Source of the DNA: Streptomyces griseofuscus
GTDB taxonomy: Bacteria > Actinomycetota > Actinomycetes > Streptomycetales > Streptomycetaceae
Assembly (NCBI RefSeq): GCF_014673495.1
Contig: NZ_CP051006.1
Coordinates: 6,847,501 to 6,911,500, forward strand
Length of the DNA stretch: 64,000 bases
Direction of reading: 5' to 3'
In this document: positions 49,482 to 57,629 of the stretch, one piece after another
Layout: each line of letters begins with the position of its first letter
How positions within the stretch are numbered: the first letter of the stretch is position 1
The notes under the pieces: model-generated
Told to the model about the DNA's origin: nothing
The model's database searches: none
The model's input: the letters and a program-made list of their open reading frames with translations, nothing else
Position numbers and translations under genes: made by a program

Positions 49482-50501
49482 GTGTCGGGTATGTCGGCGG
49501 GCCGGTCAGCCATGCGGATGGGACCCGCTGAGCTGGTCCAGGCGGCGGCCATGGCCCGCCGCTTCTACCTTGAGGGCAAGTCCAAGATCCAGATCGCGGA
49601 GGAGTTCGGCGTCAGCCGCTTCAAGGTGGCCCGGGTCCTGGAGACCGCTCTCGAACGGGATCTCGTACGCATCGAGATCCGCGTACCGGCCGAGCTGGAC
49701 GCCGAGCGCTCCGACGCGCTCCGCGCCCGGTACGGCCTGCGGCACGCCGTCGTGGTCGAGTCCCCGGCCGAGGCCGAGGAGACCCCCGATCCCGAGAACC
49801 TCGGCGAGGTCGCCGCGGACCTGCTCGGCGAACTGGTCAACGAGGGGGACGTGCTCGGGATGGCCTGGGGCCGGTCCACCATCCATATGGCGGCCGCGCT
49901 CGACCGGCTGCCGCCGTGCACGGTGGTGCAGCTGACGGGTGTCTACGACGCCGGTACCTCCGAGCGCGGCTCGGTCGAGGCCGTGCGCCGTGCCGCGCAG
50001 GTGTCGGGCGGCGACGCCCACCCGATCTACGCGCCGATGCTGCTGCCGGACGCCGCCACCGCGGCGGCCCTGCGCAACCAGACCGGGATCGCCCGCGCCT
50101 TCGAGTACTTCGACAAGGTCACGGTCGCCTGCGTCTCCATCGGTTCCTGGGAGCCGGGCATCTCGACGGTGCACGACATGCTTAGCGACGAGGAGCGGGC
50201 GCACTACGCCTCGCTCGGTGTCGCCGCCGAGATGGCCGCGCATCTCTTCGACGCCGAGGGGCGCCGGATCGGGCGGGACCTCGGGGAGCGGTGCATCACC
50301 GTCAAGGCCGACCAGCTGCGCCGTATCCCCGAGGTCGTCGCGATCGCCGGTGGCCAGCGCAAGGCGTCCGCGATCGACGCGGTGCTCCGCTCCGGGCTGG
50401 TCACCAGCCTGGTCACGGACACCTCGGCCGCGGACTACCTGATGACGGCGGGCCCGACCCCGAAGCCCGCGCTGAGCCGCCAGGACCCCGACGGGCAGTA
50501 A
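49482..50501 (+). CDS. SorC/DeoR-type sugar-binding transcriptional regulator
   Basis: 339 aa from GTG 49482, with AGGAG 6 nt upstream; earlier in-frame starts lack this box. N-terminal HTH (~15-55; MARRFYLEGKSKIQIAEEFGVSRFKVARVLE), then a SorC-type sugar-phosphate-binding domain with GMAWGRSTIHMAAAL, TVVQLTGVYDAGTSERGSVEAVRRAA and AIAGGQRKASAIDAVLRSGL. It is likely controlled by a phosphorylated sugar. The adjacency to rpe hints at pentose-phosphate metabolism, which is positional inference. Confidence 0.88.
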   Translation: MSGMSAGRSAMRMGPAELVQAAAMARRFYLEGKSKIQIAEEFGVSRFKVARVLETALERDLVRIEIRVPAELDAERSDALRARYGLRHAVVVESPAEAEETPDPENLGEVAADLLGELVNEGDVLGMAWGRSTIHMAAALDRLPPCTVVQLTGVYDAGTSERGSVEAVRRAAQVSGGDAHPIYAPMLLPDAATAAALRNQTGIARAFEYFDKVTVACVSIGSWEPGISTVHDMLSDEERAHYASLGVAAEMAAHLFDAEGRRIGRDLGERCITVKADQLRRIPEVVAIAGGQRKASAIDAVLRSGLVTSLVTDTSAADYLMTAGPTPKPALSRQDPDGQ

Positions 50502-50533
50502 GGGGACCCGAGGCGGCCCCTGAACGCCGTAGG

Positions 50534-50562
50534 CCGTCGGCCCGCAGAGACCGGGCCGACGG
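50534..50562 (+). terminator. Terminator after the SorC-type regulator
   Basis: Perfect 11-bp stem CCGTCGGCCCG / CGGGCCGACGG with a 7-nt loop, 32 bp after the stop. Confidence 0.75.
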
Positions 50563-50690
50563 TACGACCGCGATGCCGCCGGTTCGGTGACAGGGCCCCG
50601 CGATGGCCCCGCGATGCCCCGGGCCGGGCGTGTCGGTCGGGGGCATCGTCCTGTCGTCGTACCCGCGGCCGCCATGACAGCATCGTCCGC

Positions 50691-51200
50691 ATGTTGTCGT
50701 CGTTCCGCTCCGTCCCCCCACCGTCCGAACGGTCCCGTCCCCGGGCGCCGGGCGGGTCTCCGTCCCGGTCTCTGTCCCTGCCTCAGCTCTTCGCGGGGCT
50801 GCTCGTCGTCCTCGCCGTTCTGCTCGCCGGGTGTTCCCCGACGGCGACGACCGGCAACGGCACGACGGGAACGCGTACCCGTGCGTCCTCCGGAACCGTC
50901 GCCACGCCCGGCTGGGCCAAGGGCATGGCGACCGTGCCCGCGTCGCGGTTGCCGGCCGAGGCGCGGCGGACGCTGGCGCTCATCGACCGCGGCGGCCCCT
51001 ACCCCTACTCACGGGACGGGATCGTCTTCGGGAACTTCGAGCGGCATCTGCCGAAGCACCAGCGCGGCTACTACCACGAGTACACCGTGCGGACACCGGG
51101 CTCACGGGACCGCGGGGCGCGGCGCATCATCACCGGGCAGGGCGGGGAGTTCTACTACACCGATGATCACTACAACTCGTTCCGGGCGGTACTGAGATGA
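50691..51200 (+). CDS. Secreted or lipid-anchored RNase Sa/barnase-like ribonuclease
   Basis: Guanyl-preferring microbial ribonuclease family. 169 aa: N-terminus with a hydrophobic segment LFAGLLVVLAVLLAGC (~34-49) ending in a lipobox-like LLAGC, a Thr/Gly/Ala linker, then the RNase domain from ~80. Catalytic Glu130 (YYHEYTV), Arg145 (ARRII) and His160 (TDDHY) align with Glu54, Arg69 and His85 of RNase Sa; the GGPYPYSRDGIVFGNFE block is also conserved. The Cys pair that forms the RNase Sa disulfide is missing. It overlaps the barstar gene by ATGA, so toxin and inhibitor are coupled. Confidence 0.9.
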   Translation: MLSSFRSVPPPSERSRPRAPGGSPSRSLSLPQLFAGLLVVLAVLLAGCSPTATTGNGTTGTRTRASSGTVATPGWAKGMATVPASRLPAEARRTLALIDRGGPYPYSRDGIVFGNFERHLPKHQRGYYHEYTVRTPGSRDRGARRIITGQGGEFYYTDDHYNSFRAVLR

Positions 51201-51517
51201 CCGACAACCTCATGGACCGCCGGGTCGTCACCCTGGACCTCACCGGGGTCACGGACAAGTCCGGCCTGATGGACGCCGTGGCACGCGCCCTGCACCTGCC
51301 CGACTGGTTCGGCCGGAACTGGGACGCCCTCCTCGACAGCCTCTCCGACCCCTCGGTCTGGACGCCCGAGGCCGCGGAACGCGGGCTGCTGCTCGTCGTC
51401 ACGGGATGGGAACCGTACGCACAGGCCCGGCCCGACGAGTGGCGGGTGGCCCGCGAGGTCTTCACCGAGGCGAGCGAGCGCACGGCATCGCTGACGGTGG
51501 CTCTCGCCCTGGCCTGA
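51197..51517 (+). CDS. Barstar family ribonuclease inhibitor
   Basis: 106 aa, cytosolic. Barstar fold features: DKSGLMDAVARALHLPDWFGRNWDALLDSLSD, matching the conserved helix and the NWDAL block that contacts barnase, then LLLVVTGWEPYA. Start overlaps the ribonuclease stop (ATGA). Expected to neutralise the upstream RNase inside the producing cell. Confidence 0.9.
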   Translation: MTDNLMDRRVVTLDLTGVTDKSGLMDAVARALHLPDWFGRNWDALLDSLSDPSVWTPEAAERGLLLVVTGWEPYAQARPDEWRVAREVFTEASERTASLTVALALA

Positions 51518-51640
51518 CGTCTCCGCACCGGCCTCCGCACCGGCCGCCGTGCCGTGCCCGACGACACCCGTCCGGCCGACACCCGCACAGCACGGCATGC
51601 CAACTCCCCTTTGCCGATAGGCTCGTGGTGATGCCGAGCG

Positions 51641-53695
51641 ATGCGGGACGGGGGCCAGTCAGACGTGGTGTATCAGGTTCCGGCGGAGCCGGCGCACTTT
51701 GTGGACCGTGAGCGGGAGCAGGCGCGCGCCCGGCAGCTGGTCATGGAGCGGCGGCCCGCCGAGGACGGCGGCACCCGCCCACTGTGCCTGCTGCTGCGCG
51801 GCCGCGCCGGCACCGGCAAGACCGAACTGGCCTTCCGCCTCGCCCGCGCCCTGCACCAGCAGCACCCGGACGGCGTGCTCTACGTCGATCTGGACGAGGT
51901 GCGCCGCGACGGCGCCGTGGAGGTCGCCGACATCCTCGGCGAGCTGCTGCGCGCCCTCGGCGCGGAGTGGATCGCGCCCGTGTTCCGGGAGCGGGCCCGC
52001 CAGTACTGGTCCCTCACCCACGGCAAGCGGCTCCTGCTCGTCATCGACAACGCCCGCCACGGCACCGAGGTGGAACCGCTGCTGCCCGCCTCGGGCGACA
52101 GCCTGGTGATCGTCACCAGCCATGGGCCGCTGTACGACCTCCAGGCGGGCGCGGCCACCGAGTTCCCGCTGGCGCCGCTCGACCCCGCCGACGCCCTGGA
52201 ACTGCTGGAACGGGTCACCAAGGACGCCCGCCTCGCCGTCGACCCGGAGGAGACGCGCCGACTGCTCGACCTGTGCTCGGGGCTTCCGGCCGCGCTGCAC
52301 ATCGCCGGGAACTGGCTGCGCCGCCACCAGGAGCCGCCGCTGGCCCGGCTCCTGGACCGGCTCGGCACCGAACTGAGGGAGAGGGGCATCCCCGTGGTCG
52401 AACAGGTGTGGGACGCGGCCTACGACAGCCTCGGCCCCGCCGCGGCCCGCCTCTACCGGCTGCTCGGCCACTTCCCCGGCCCCTCCTTCACCCTCGCCGC
52501 CGCCGACGTCCTGCTCGGCCGGGACCTCGACACCACCGAGGACGCGCTCGCCGAACTGCGCGCCGCCGGACTGCTGGACGGCCGGGGCACCGACGGCCGT
52601 GAACGCCTCCCGGAACTACAGCGCGCCCACGCCCGCCGCCGCGCGGAGACGTGCGGCGACCAGGGCGAGCGCGAGGAGGCGCTGCGGCGGCTCGTGCGCT
52701 GGTATCTGCGCCAGGCCCAGCGCGCGGACCTGACCGCGGCCGGACCGCGTCTGCGGACGGCGGCCGAGGCGCCGCCGGTGCCCGGCACCCGTGATGTCCT
52801 CTTCGAACAGCCCGGGGACGCCCGGGGCGAGGCGGCGGCCCGCGCCTACCACTGGCTGGAGGCCGAACGGCACGCCCTGTTCGGCTGCGTCCGCCTCGCC
52901 CACACCGTCGGCACCGCCGGGGACACGGACTGGGGCCTTCTGGAGGCCGCCGCGCTCTGCGAACCCCTGTGGACCCACTTCCTCAACCATCCGCACTACG
53001 GCGACCACATCGACGCGTTCCGCAGGGGCGTGGCCGCCGCGCAGCAGGCCGGTGATCTTCCGCTGCTGGTCCGGATGCGCTGCCAGCTGGCCCGGCCGCT
53101 GTGGGAGCAGGGGGAGTTCGAGGAGGCGGAGCGGCAGCTGAACCAGGCGTGGTCGACGGTCCAGGGCGCCTTCGGCACCTCGCCGAAGGAGCGCAAACTG
53201 GCCGCCTCCACCCGCGAGTTCCTGGGCATGCTCGGCTCGGCACGCGGCAACTGGGCGGACGCGGCCCGGGAGTTCGAGGCATCCGGGGCGGTGCACCAGG
53301 AGATCGACAACGCCTACGGCGTCACCCTCCAGCGGTACCGGCTTGGCGAGGCCCTCGCGCACCTCGGTGAACTGGAGCGCGCGGCCGAGCTGTTGGAGCG
53401 GGCCCGGGACGAGTTCGCCGCCGACGGCCGCACCCGTCTCACCGGGCGCGCGGAGTTCGCCCTCGGCGGGGTGTACGCCAGGCTCGGCCGCGGCGAGGAG
53501 GCCGGTGCGCGGTACCGGGCGGCGCTGGAGGGAGCCCGTGCCGTGCGGGGCGTGCGCGATGAGGCCCGGGTGCTGGACGCCCTCGCGGAACTCGCCGCAA
53601 GCCTCGGTGAGGAGCGCGAGGCGGAGGAACACCGCACGGCGGCCCGGGAGTTGTGGGAGCGGCTCGGGCTGGCCGGAGCCGGGTCAGACCGGTAG
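51641..53695 (+). CDS. STAND ATPase with TPR repeats (AfsR-like, no DNA-binding domain)
   Basis: 684 aa. Walker A GRAGTGKTEL (~54), Walker B RLLLVIDNARHG (~132), a sensor/GxP region CSGLPAALHIAGNWL (~215) and a winged-helix segment (YDSLGPAAARLYRLLGHFPG). The second half consists of TPR-like helices (CQLARPLWEQGEFEEAERQL, QRYRLGEALAHLGELERAAELL, FALGGVYARLGRGEEAGARY). No SARP, HTH or effector domain. A TAGGCT hexamer lies 17 nt before the ATG. It overlaps the 3' end of the convergent gene by 12 bp. Confidence 0.82.
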   Translation: MRDGGQSDVVYQVPAEPAHFVDREREQARARQLVMERRPAEDGGTRPLCLLLRGRAGTGKTELAFRLARALHQQHPDGVLYVDLDEVRRDGAVEVADILGELLRALGAEWIAPVFRERARQYWSLTHGKRLLLVIDNARHGTEVEPLLPASGDSLVIVTSHGPLYDLQAGAATEFPLAPLDPADALELLERVTKDARLAVDPEETRRLLDLCSGLPAALHIAGNWLRRHQEPPLARLLDRLGTELRERGIPVVEQVWDAAYDSLGPAAARLYRLLGHFPGPSFTLAAADVLLGRDLDTTEDALAELRAAGLLDGRGTDGRERLPELQRAHARRRAETCGDQGEREEALRRLVRWYLRQAQRADLTAAGPRLRTAAEAPPVPGTRDVLFEQPGDARGEAAARAYHWLEAERHALFGCVRLAHTVGTAGDTDWGLLEAAALCEPLWTHFLNHPHYGDHIDAFRRGVAAAQQAGDLPLLVRMRCQLARPLWEQGEFEEAERQLNQAWSTVQGAFGTSPKERKLAASTREFLGMLGSARGNWADAAREFEASGAVHQEIDNAYGVTLQRYRLGEALAHLGELERAAELLERARDEFAADGRTRLTGRAEFALGGVYARLGRGEEAGARYRAALEGARAVRGVRDEARVLDALAELAASLGEEREAEEHRTAARELWERLGLAGAGSDR

Positions 53696-55486
53696 GGCGG
53701 CCTCTTCGGCGGTGGCCGGGGCGAGGTGGGCCACCACCTTGTGGGGGCCCACCGAGCAGACCAGCGGGGTGCCCGGGTCGCCCCGTCCCGCGAGCAGCGC
53801 GGCATGCACGGCCGACAGGACGGCCACCGGATCGACGGGCGCGGCCCGGTGTGCGCCGTCGCCGGGGTCCAGCCGCACGGACAGCAGCGGGCCCGAGCGG
53901 GCGCGCAGCAGGCAGTGGGTGGGGGAGAGGACGATCGCGGCGGTGCGGTGGCCGCCGGGGTGGTCCGCCAGGGTGCGCAGGGTCCACTCGCCGGCCGGTT
54001 CCGTCCAGGCCCCGGGGTGCTCGCCCGCGCGGCGGTGCAGCAGGGCCGCGCTCTGGGTGAACCGGCGGTGCGCGGTGCCCACTTCGGCGGACAGGTGGTG
54101 CGCGGGCGCGGGCGGTACGAGATGCGCCGGGTGCCGCAGGACCCGCGGGCTCCCCTGGTCGTCGTACTCGATACGGACCGCGAAGGCGGCGGGTGCGAGC
54201 GGTGCCGGTGCCGGGTCGGGGAGGAGGCGGGGCAGCACGGGGCGGTCGGGCGGGGTGAGGTCCAGCAGGTCGTACAGGGTCTCCCGCAGCCGGTCGAGGG
54301 CCCGGCCCTGTTCGGCGAAGGCCGGTGCGGCGAGGGTGCGGCTGCTGCCCGGGCGGTGGGCGCGGACCGCCGTGGCCAGGTGGGACGCCGTGTCGGTGCC
54401 GGGGAGGTGCGACGGGAGGTGGGGGACGCCGGTGAGCAGGGCCGACATCGGGCTGTCGGGAAGGAGTTCACGGCCGCCGTCGTAGGCGCCGATCAGGGGG
54501 CGGTCGAGGGCGGCCGGGTAGAGGGCCGCCGAGCCGTGGTCGGTGATCAGGAGGTCCGCCGCGACGGCGACCGACGCCCATTCCTCGTGCACCGCGGGCA
54601 GGATCAGACCGGCCTGGCGGGCGGGGTCCAGGTACTCGGCGAGGTCGAGCGTCCCGCGCCGGGCACGCTCGTTCGGGTGCAGGACCAGGGCGAGCTGGTA
54701 CTCGTCGTGGGGGAGGGCCGCGGCCAGTTCGGCGGGCAGGCCCGGGCGGCGGCCGATCAGGGACTCCGGGCCCCAGGTGGAGAGCAGCACGACGAGGGTG
54801 CGGGCGCCGGTGCGCAGGGCGGCGCGATAGCGGTCGCGGCGGTCCTGGGACTCCAGAAACCGCTCCAGCAGCGGGTCGCCGACGACCGTCGAACGGGCCG
54901 CCACCGAGGGGCTGAGCGGCGCCAGCCGGGCGATCTGGCTCGGGTGGGAGAACAGATAGCGGGTGGCGAGCGGGGCGCCGTCGGGCCGCAGCAGATGGGC
55001 GGGGTCCAGGCCGGAGGCGGAGTCCTCGGTGCCCTCGCCCGGCACCGACTTGTTGAACCCGGCGCCGTGCGGGAGCAGCACGCGGGGGCCGTGCAGGGCG
55101 TGCAGATCGCCCTTGGGGCTGGCGGCGAGGATCAGTGCGAAGGTCTGTTCGACGGCCTCGGCCCAGGGGACGGTGCGGCCGCCCGCGCGGTCGATGGCGC
55201 TCAGCGCGTCCAGGGAGAACGCGGAGCCCGGGACGAGGGTGAAGCAGCGGTGCACCCGGTCGTCGCCCGCGAAGACGGGGAGCGTGTCGAGCAGCCGGTG
55301 CAGGGCGTTCTGCGACCGCGCGGCGAACAGGACGGCACGCTCGTGGCCCGTCGCCCGCCCGTCCTTCACCCGACTCTCCCGTCCACTCGGCCCGCTCGTC
55401 TCCCACCGGGCGCCGGTGGCGCGCCGGGCCGGCCAGGTGATCGTACCGAGGACGGCCGAATCGGCCCTGCTCCATGCCGTGTCCAT
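53684..55486 (-). CDS. Large protein distantly resembling CDP-glycerol glycerophosphotransferases
   Basis: 600 aa; function uncertain. ATG 55486 has GAGGTG 8 nt upstream. Sections recall the GT-B fold of TagF-like enzymes: RVLLPHGAGFNKS (~135), VLHPNERARRG (~268) and DLLITDHGSAALYPAALDRPLIG (~308-330), where the last is close to the TagF acceptor/donor motif. The last ~200 residues have no family I recognise. No signal peptide or membrane helix; a cytosolic transferase on a cell-wall polymer or glycolipid is only a guess. Orthologues are often mislabelled as translation initiation factor. Confidence 0.65.
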   Translation of the reverse strand: MDTAWSRADSAVLGTITWPARRATGARWETSGPSGRESRVKDGRATGHERAVLFAARSQNALHRLLDTLPVFAGDDRVHRCFTLVPGSAFSLDALSAIDRAGGRTVPWAEAVEQTFALILAASPKGDLHALHGPRVLLPHGAGFNKSVPGEGTEDSASGLDPAHLLRPDGAPLATRYLFSHPSQIARLAPLSPSVAARSTVVGDPLLERFLESQDRRDRYRAALRTGARTLVVLLSTWGPESLIGRRPGLPAELAAALPHDEYQLALVLHPNERARRGTLDLAEYLDPARQAGLILPAVHEEWASVAVAADLLITDHGSAALYPAALDRPLIGAYDGGRELLPDSPMSALLTGVPHLPSHLPGTDTASHLATAVRAHRPGSSRTLAAPAFAEQGRALDRLRETLYDLLDLTPPDRPVLPRLLPDPAPAPLAPAAFAVRIEYDDQGSPRVLRHPAHLVPPAPAHHLSAEVGTAHRRFTQSAALLHRRAGEHPGAWTEPAGEWTLRTLADHPGGHRTAAIVLSPTHCLLRARSGPLLSVRLDPGDGAHRAAPVDPVAVLSAVHAALLAGRGDPGTPLVCSVGPHKVVAHLAPATAEEAALPV

Positions 55487-55500
55487 GCAGAATGCACCTC

Positions 55501-55929
55501 ATGAACGAGTGGCTCATCGCCCTGCTGGCCGCGCTCATCGGCGCCGGTGCCGCGCTCGGCGGCAGCGTCATATCGGCGCGCTCCACCCGGGAGGCCGGGG
55601 AACGCCAGGCGGCGGCCGCCCTGGAGGCGCTGCGGCTGAGCACCGCCGAGCAGTGGGCGGCGCGCGTCCACGACCAGCGGCGGCAGGCGTACGTCCGGTT
55701 CCTCGAAGCGGTGGGCGCCGTCGCCGAGACCCGGCGGACCGGCGAGGGGCGGCCCGGGGACCGTACGGACCTCCAGCGGGCCCATGACCTGGTACTTCTG
55801 GAAGGACCCGGCGAGGTGGCGACCGCGGCCACCGCGCTCCTGGAGCAGGTACGGCGCGACGCCCGCCCGGACGCGCTGGACCGGGCCCGCGAGGCGTTCC
55901 TGGAGCAGGCGCGCACCGCGCTGCACTGA
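55501..55929 (+). CDS. Small membrane-anchored coiled-coil protein
   Basis: 142 aa from ATG 55501. An N-terminal hydrophobic helix (LIALLAALIGAGAALGGSVIS, ~5-25) is followed by a helical, Arg/Ala/Glu-rich domain (STREAGERQAAAALEALRLSTAEQWAARVHDQRRQAYVRFLEAV). Function unknown. It is divergent from the 600-aa gene with 14 bp between starts; no Shine-Dalgarno, so it may be leaderless. Confidence 0.72.
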   Translation: MNEWLIALLAALIGAGAALGGSVISARSTREAGERQAAAALEALRLSTAEQWAARVHDQRRQAYVRFLEAVGAVAETRRTGEGRPGDRTDLQRAHDLVLLEGPGEVATAATALLEQVRRDARPDALDRAREAFLEQARTALH

Positions 55930-56090
55930 CCGGGAGGGGCTTCGGCGGATCATCCGAAGCCGGACCGGTCACCCTGGAGGTTCCGCCCGGGGACGCGCGG
56001 GCCCGGGTCATGGGAGAATGAAGTACGTGCTCTTTTCCCCCTGGCGCACCCGTCGGGGGGTCACCTCTGAACGACTGGGATGTGCAGCAC

Positions 56091-57533
56091 GTGCGTTTCC
56101 TCAACGACATCCGGCCCACGTACGACCTGACGTACGACGACGTGTTCATGGTGCCGAGCCGCTCCGCCGTGGGCTCCCGGCAGGGCGTGGACCTCAGTTC
56201 GCCGGACGGCACGGGAACGACCATCCCGCTCGTCGTCGCCAACATGACCGCCATCGCCGGCCGCCGTATGGCCGAGACCGTGGCCCGCCGCGGCGGCCTC
56301 GTGGTCATCCCGCAGGACATCCCGAACGATGTGATCATCGACGTGGTCTCCTGGGTGAAGAGCCGCCACCTGGTGCTGGACACCCCCATCGTGCTGGCCC
56401 CGCACCAGACCGTCGCCGACGCCCTCGCGCTGCTGCCCAAGCGGGCGCACAACGCGGGCGTGGTCGTGGACGGCGAGCGGCGGCCCATCGGCGTCGTCAC
56501 CGACGAGGACCTCTCCGGCGTGGACCGCTTCACCCAGCTCGAAGTGGTCATGTCCAAGGACCTGCTGCTGCTGGACGCGGACATCGACCCGCGCGAGGCC
56601 TTCAACACCCTCGACACCCACAACCGGCGCTACGCCCCGGCCGTGGACAAGGAAGGCCGGCTGGCCGGCATCCTCACCCGTAAGGGCGCCCTGCGCGCCA
56701 CCCTGTACACCCCGGCCGTGGACGCGAACGGCAGGCTGCGCATCGCCGCCGCCGTCGGCATCAACGGCGATGTGGCGGGCAAGGCCAAGGAACTGCTGGA
56801 CGCGGGCGTGGACACCCTCGTCATCGATACCGCGCACGGCCACCAGGAGTCTATGATCAACGCGATCAAGGTGGTGCGGGCCCTCGACCCGCAGGTGCCG
56901 ATCGTCGCGGGCAACATCGTCTCCGCCGAGGGCGTCAAGGATCTGATCGACGCGGGCGCGGACATCATCAAGGTCGGGGTCGGCCCCGGCGCCATGTGCA
57001 CCACCCGGATGATGACCGGCGTGGGCCGCCCGCAGTTCTCCGCGGTCCTGGAGTGCGCCGCCGAGGCGAAGAAGTACGGCAAGCACGTCTGGGCCGACGG
57101 CGGTGTCCGCCACCCGCGCGATGTGGCCATGGCGCTCGCCGCCGGCGCCTCGAACGTGATGGTGGGCTCCTGGTTCGCCGGTACGTACGAGTCCCCGGGC
57201 GACCTCCAGCACGACGCGAACGGCCGCCCCTACAAGGAGTCGTTCGGCATGGCGTCCGCGCGCGCGGTGCGCAACCGCACGTCGGAGGAGTCCTCGTACG
57301 ACCGCGCCCGCAAGGCGCTCTTCGAGGAGGGCATCTCCACCTCGCGGATGTTCCTCGACACGGCCCGTCCGGGCGTCGAGGACCTGATCGACTCGATCAT
57401 CGCGGGTGTCCGCTCCTCCTGCACCTACGCCGGCGCCGACTCGCTGGAGGAGTTCGCCGAGCGGGCCATCGTCGGCATCCAGAGCGCGGCCGGATACGCC
57501 GAGGGCAAGCCGCTGCACGCCAGCTGGAGCTGA
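56091..57533 (+). CDS. guaB1: GuaB1-type IMPDH-family protein, probably GMP reductase
   Basis: IMP dehydrogenase/GMP reductase TIM barrel with two CBS domains (~95-210; VMSKDLLLLDADIDPREAFNTL). Catalytic loop GPGAMCTTRMMTGVG with the nucleophilic Cys (~303), NAD and nucleotide sites in VIDTAHGHQESM, HVWADGGVRHPRDV and GSWFAGTYESPG. 480 aa from GTG 56091, preferred to GTG 56082, which is too close to the GGGA box. The mycobacterial GuaB1 relative is a GMP reductase with a CBS domain, so this is called GMP reductase rather than IMPDH; activity is inferred from family. Followed by a terminator. Confidence 0.87.
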   Translation: MRFLNDIRPTYDLTYDDVFMVPSRSAVGSRQGVDLSSPDGTGTTIPLVVANMTAIAGRRMAETVARRGGLVVIPQDIPNDVIIDVVSWVKSRHLVLDTPIVLAPHQTVADALALLPKRAHNAGVVVDGERRPIGVVTDEDLSGVDRFTQLEVVMSKDLLLLDADIDPREAFNTLDTHNRRYAPAVDKEGRLAGILTRKGALRATLYTPAVDANGRLRIAAAVGINGDVAGKAKELLDAGVDTLVIDTAHGHQESMINAIKVVRALDPQVPIVAGNIVSAEGVKDLIDAGADIIKVGVGPGAMCTTRMMTGVGRPQFSAVLECAAEAKKYGKHVWADGGVRHPRDVAMALAAGASNVMVGSWFAGTYESPGDLQHDANGRPYKESFGMASARAVRNRTSEESSYDRARKALFEEGISTSRMFLDTARPGVEDLIDSIIAGVRSSCTYAGADSLEEFAERAIVGIQSAAGYAEGKPLHASWS

Positions 57534-57546
57534 GCCCGCGCCCGTC

Positions 57547-57572
57547 GGCCCCCGCCGCGACCGGCGGGGGCC
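57547..57572 (+). terminator. guaB1 terminator
   Basis: Perfect 10-bp stem GGCCCCCGCC / GGCGGGGGCC with a GCGACC loop, 13 bp after the stop. Confidence 0.75.
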
Positions 57573-57629
57573 GAAGGGCGTCCGGCGACCGGAGCGCGGC
57601 GTTCCGGCACCTGACGTACCGTGGATGCG

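Noticed and set aside
53684..55486. Annotation as translation initiation factor 2
   Set aside because: No GTPase motifs (GHVDHGKT or NKxD) are present.
50502..55929. Genomic island or prophage
   Set aside because: G+C and codon use look like the rest of the window and no integrase, transposase or attachment repeat is visible.
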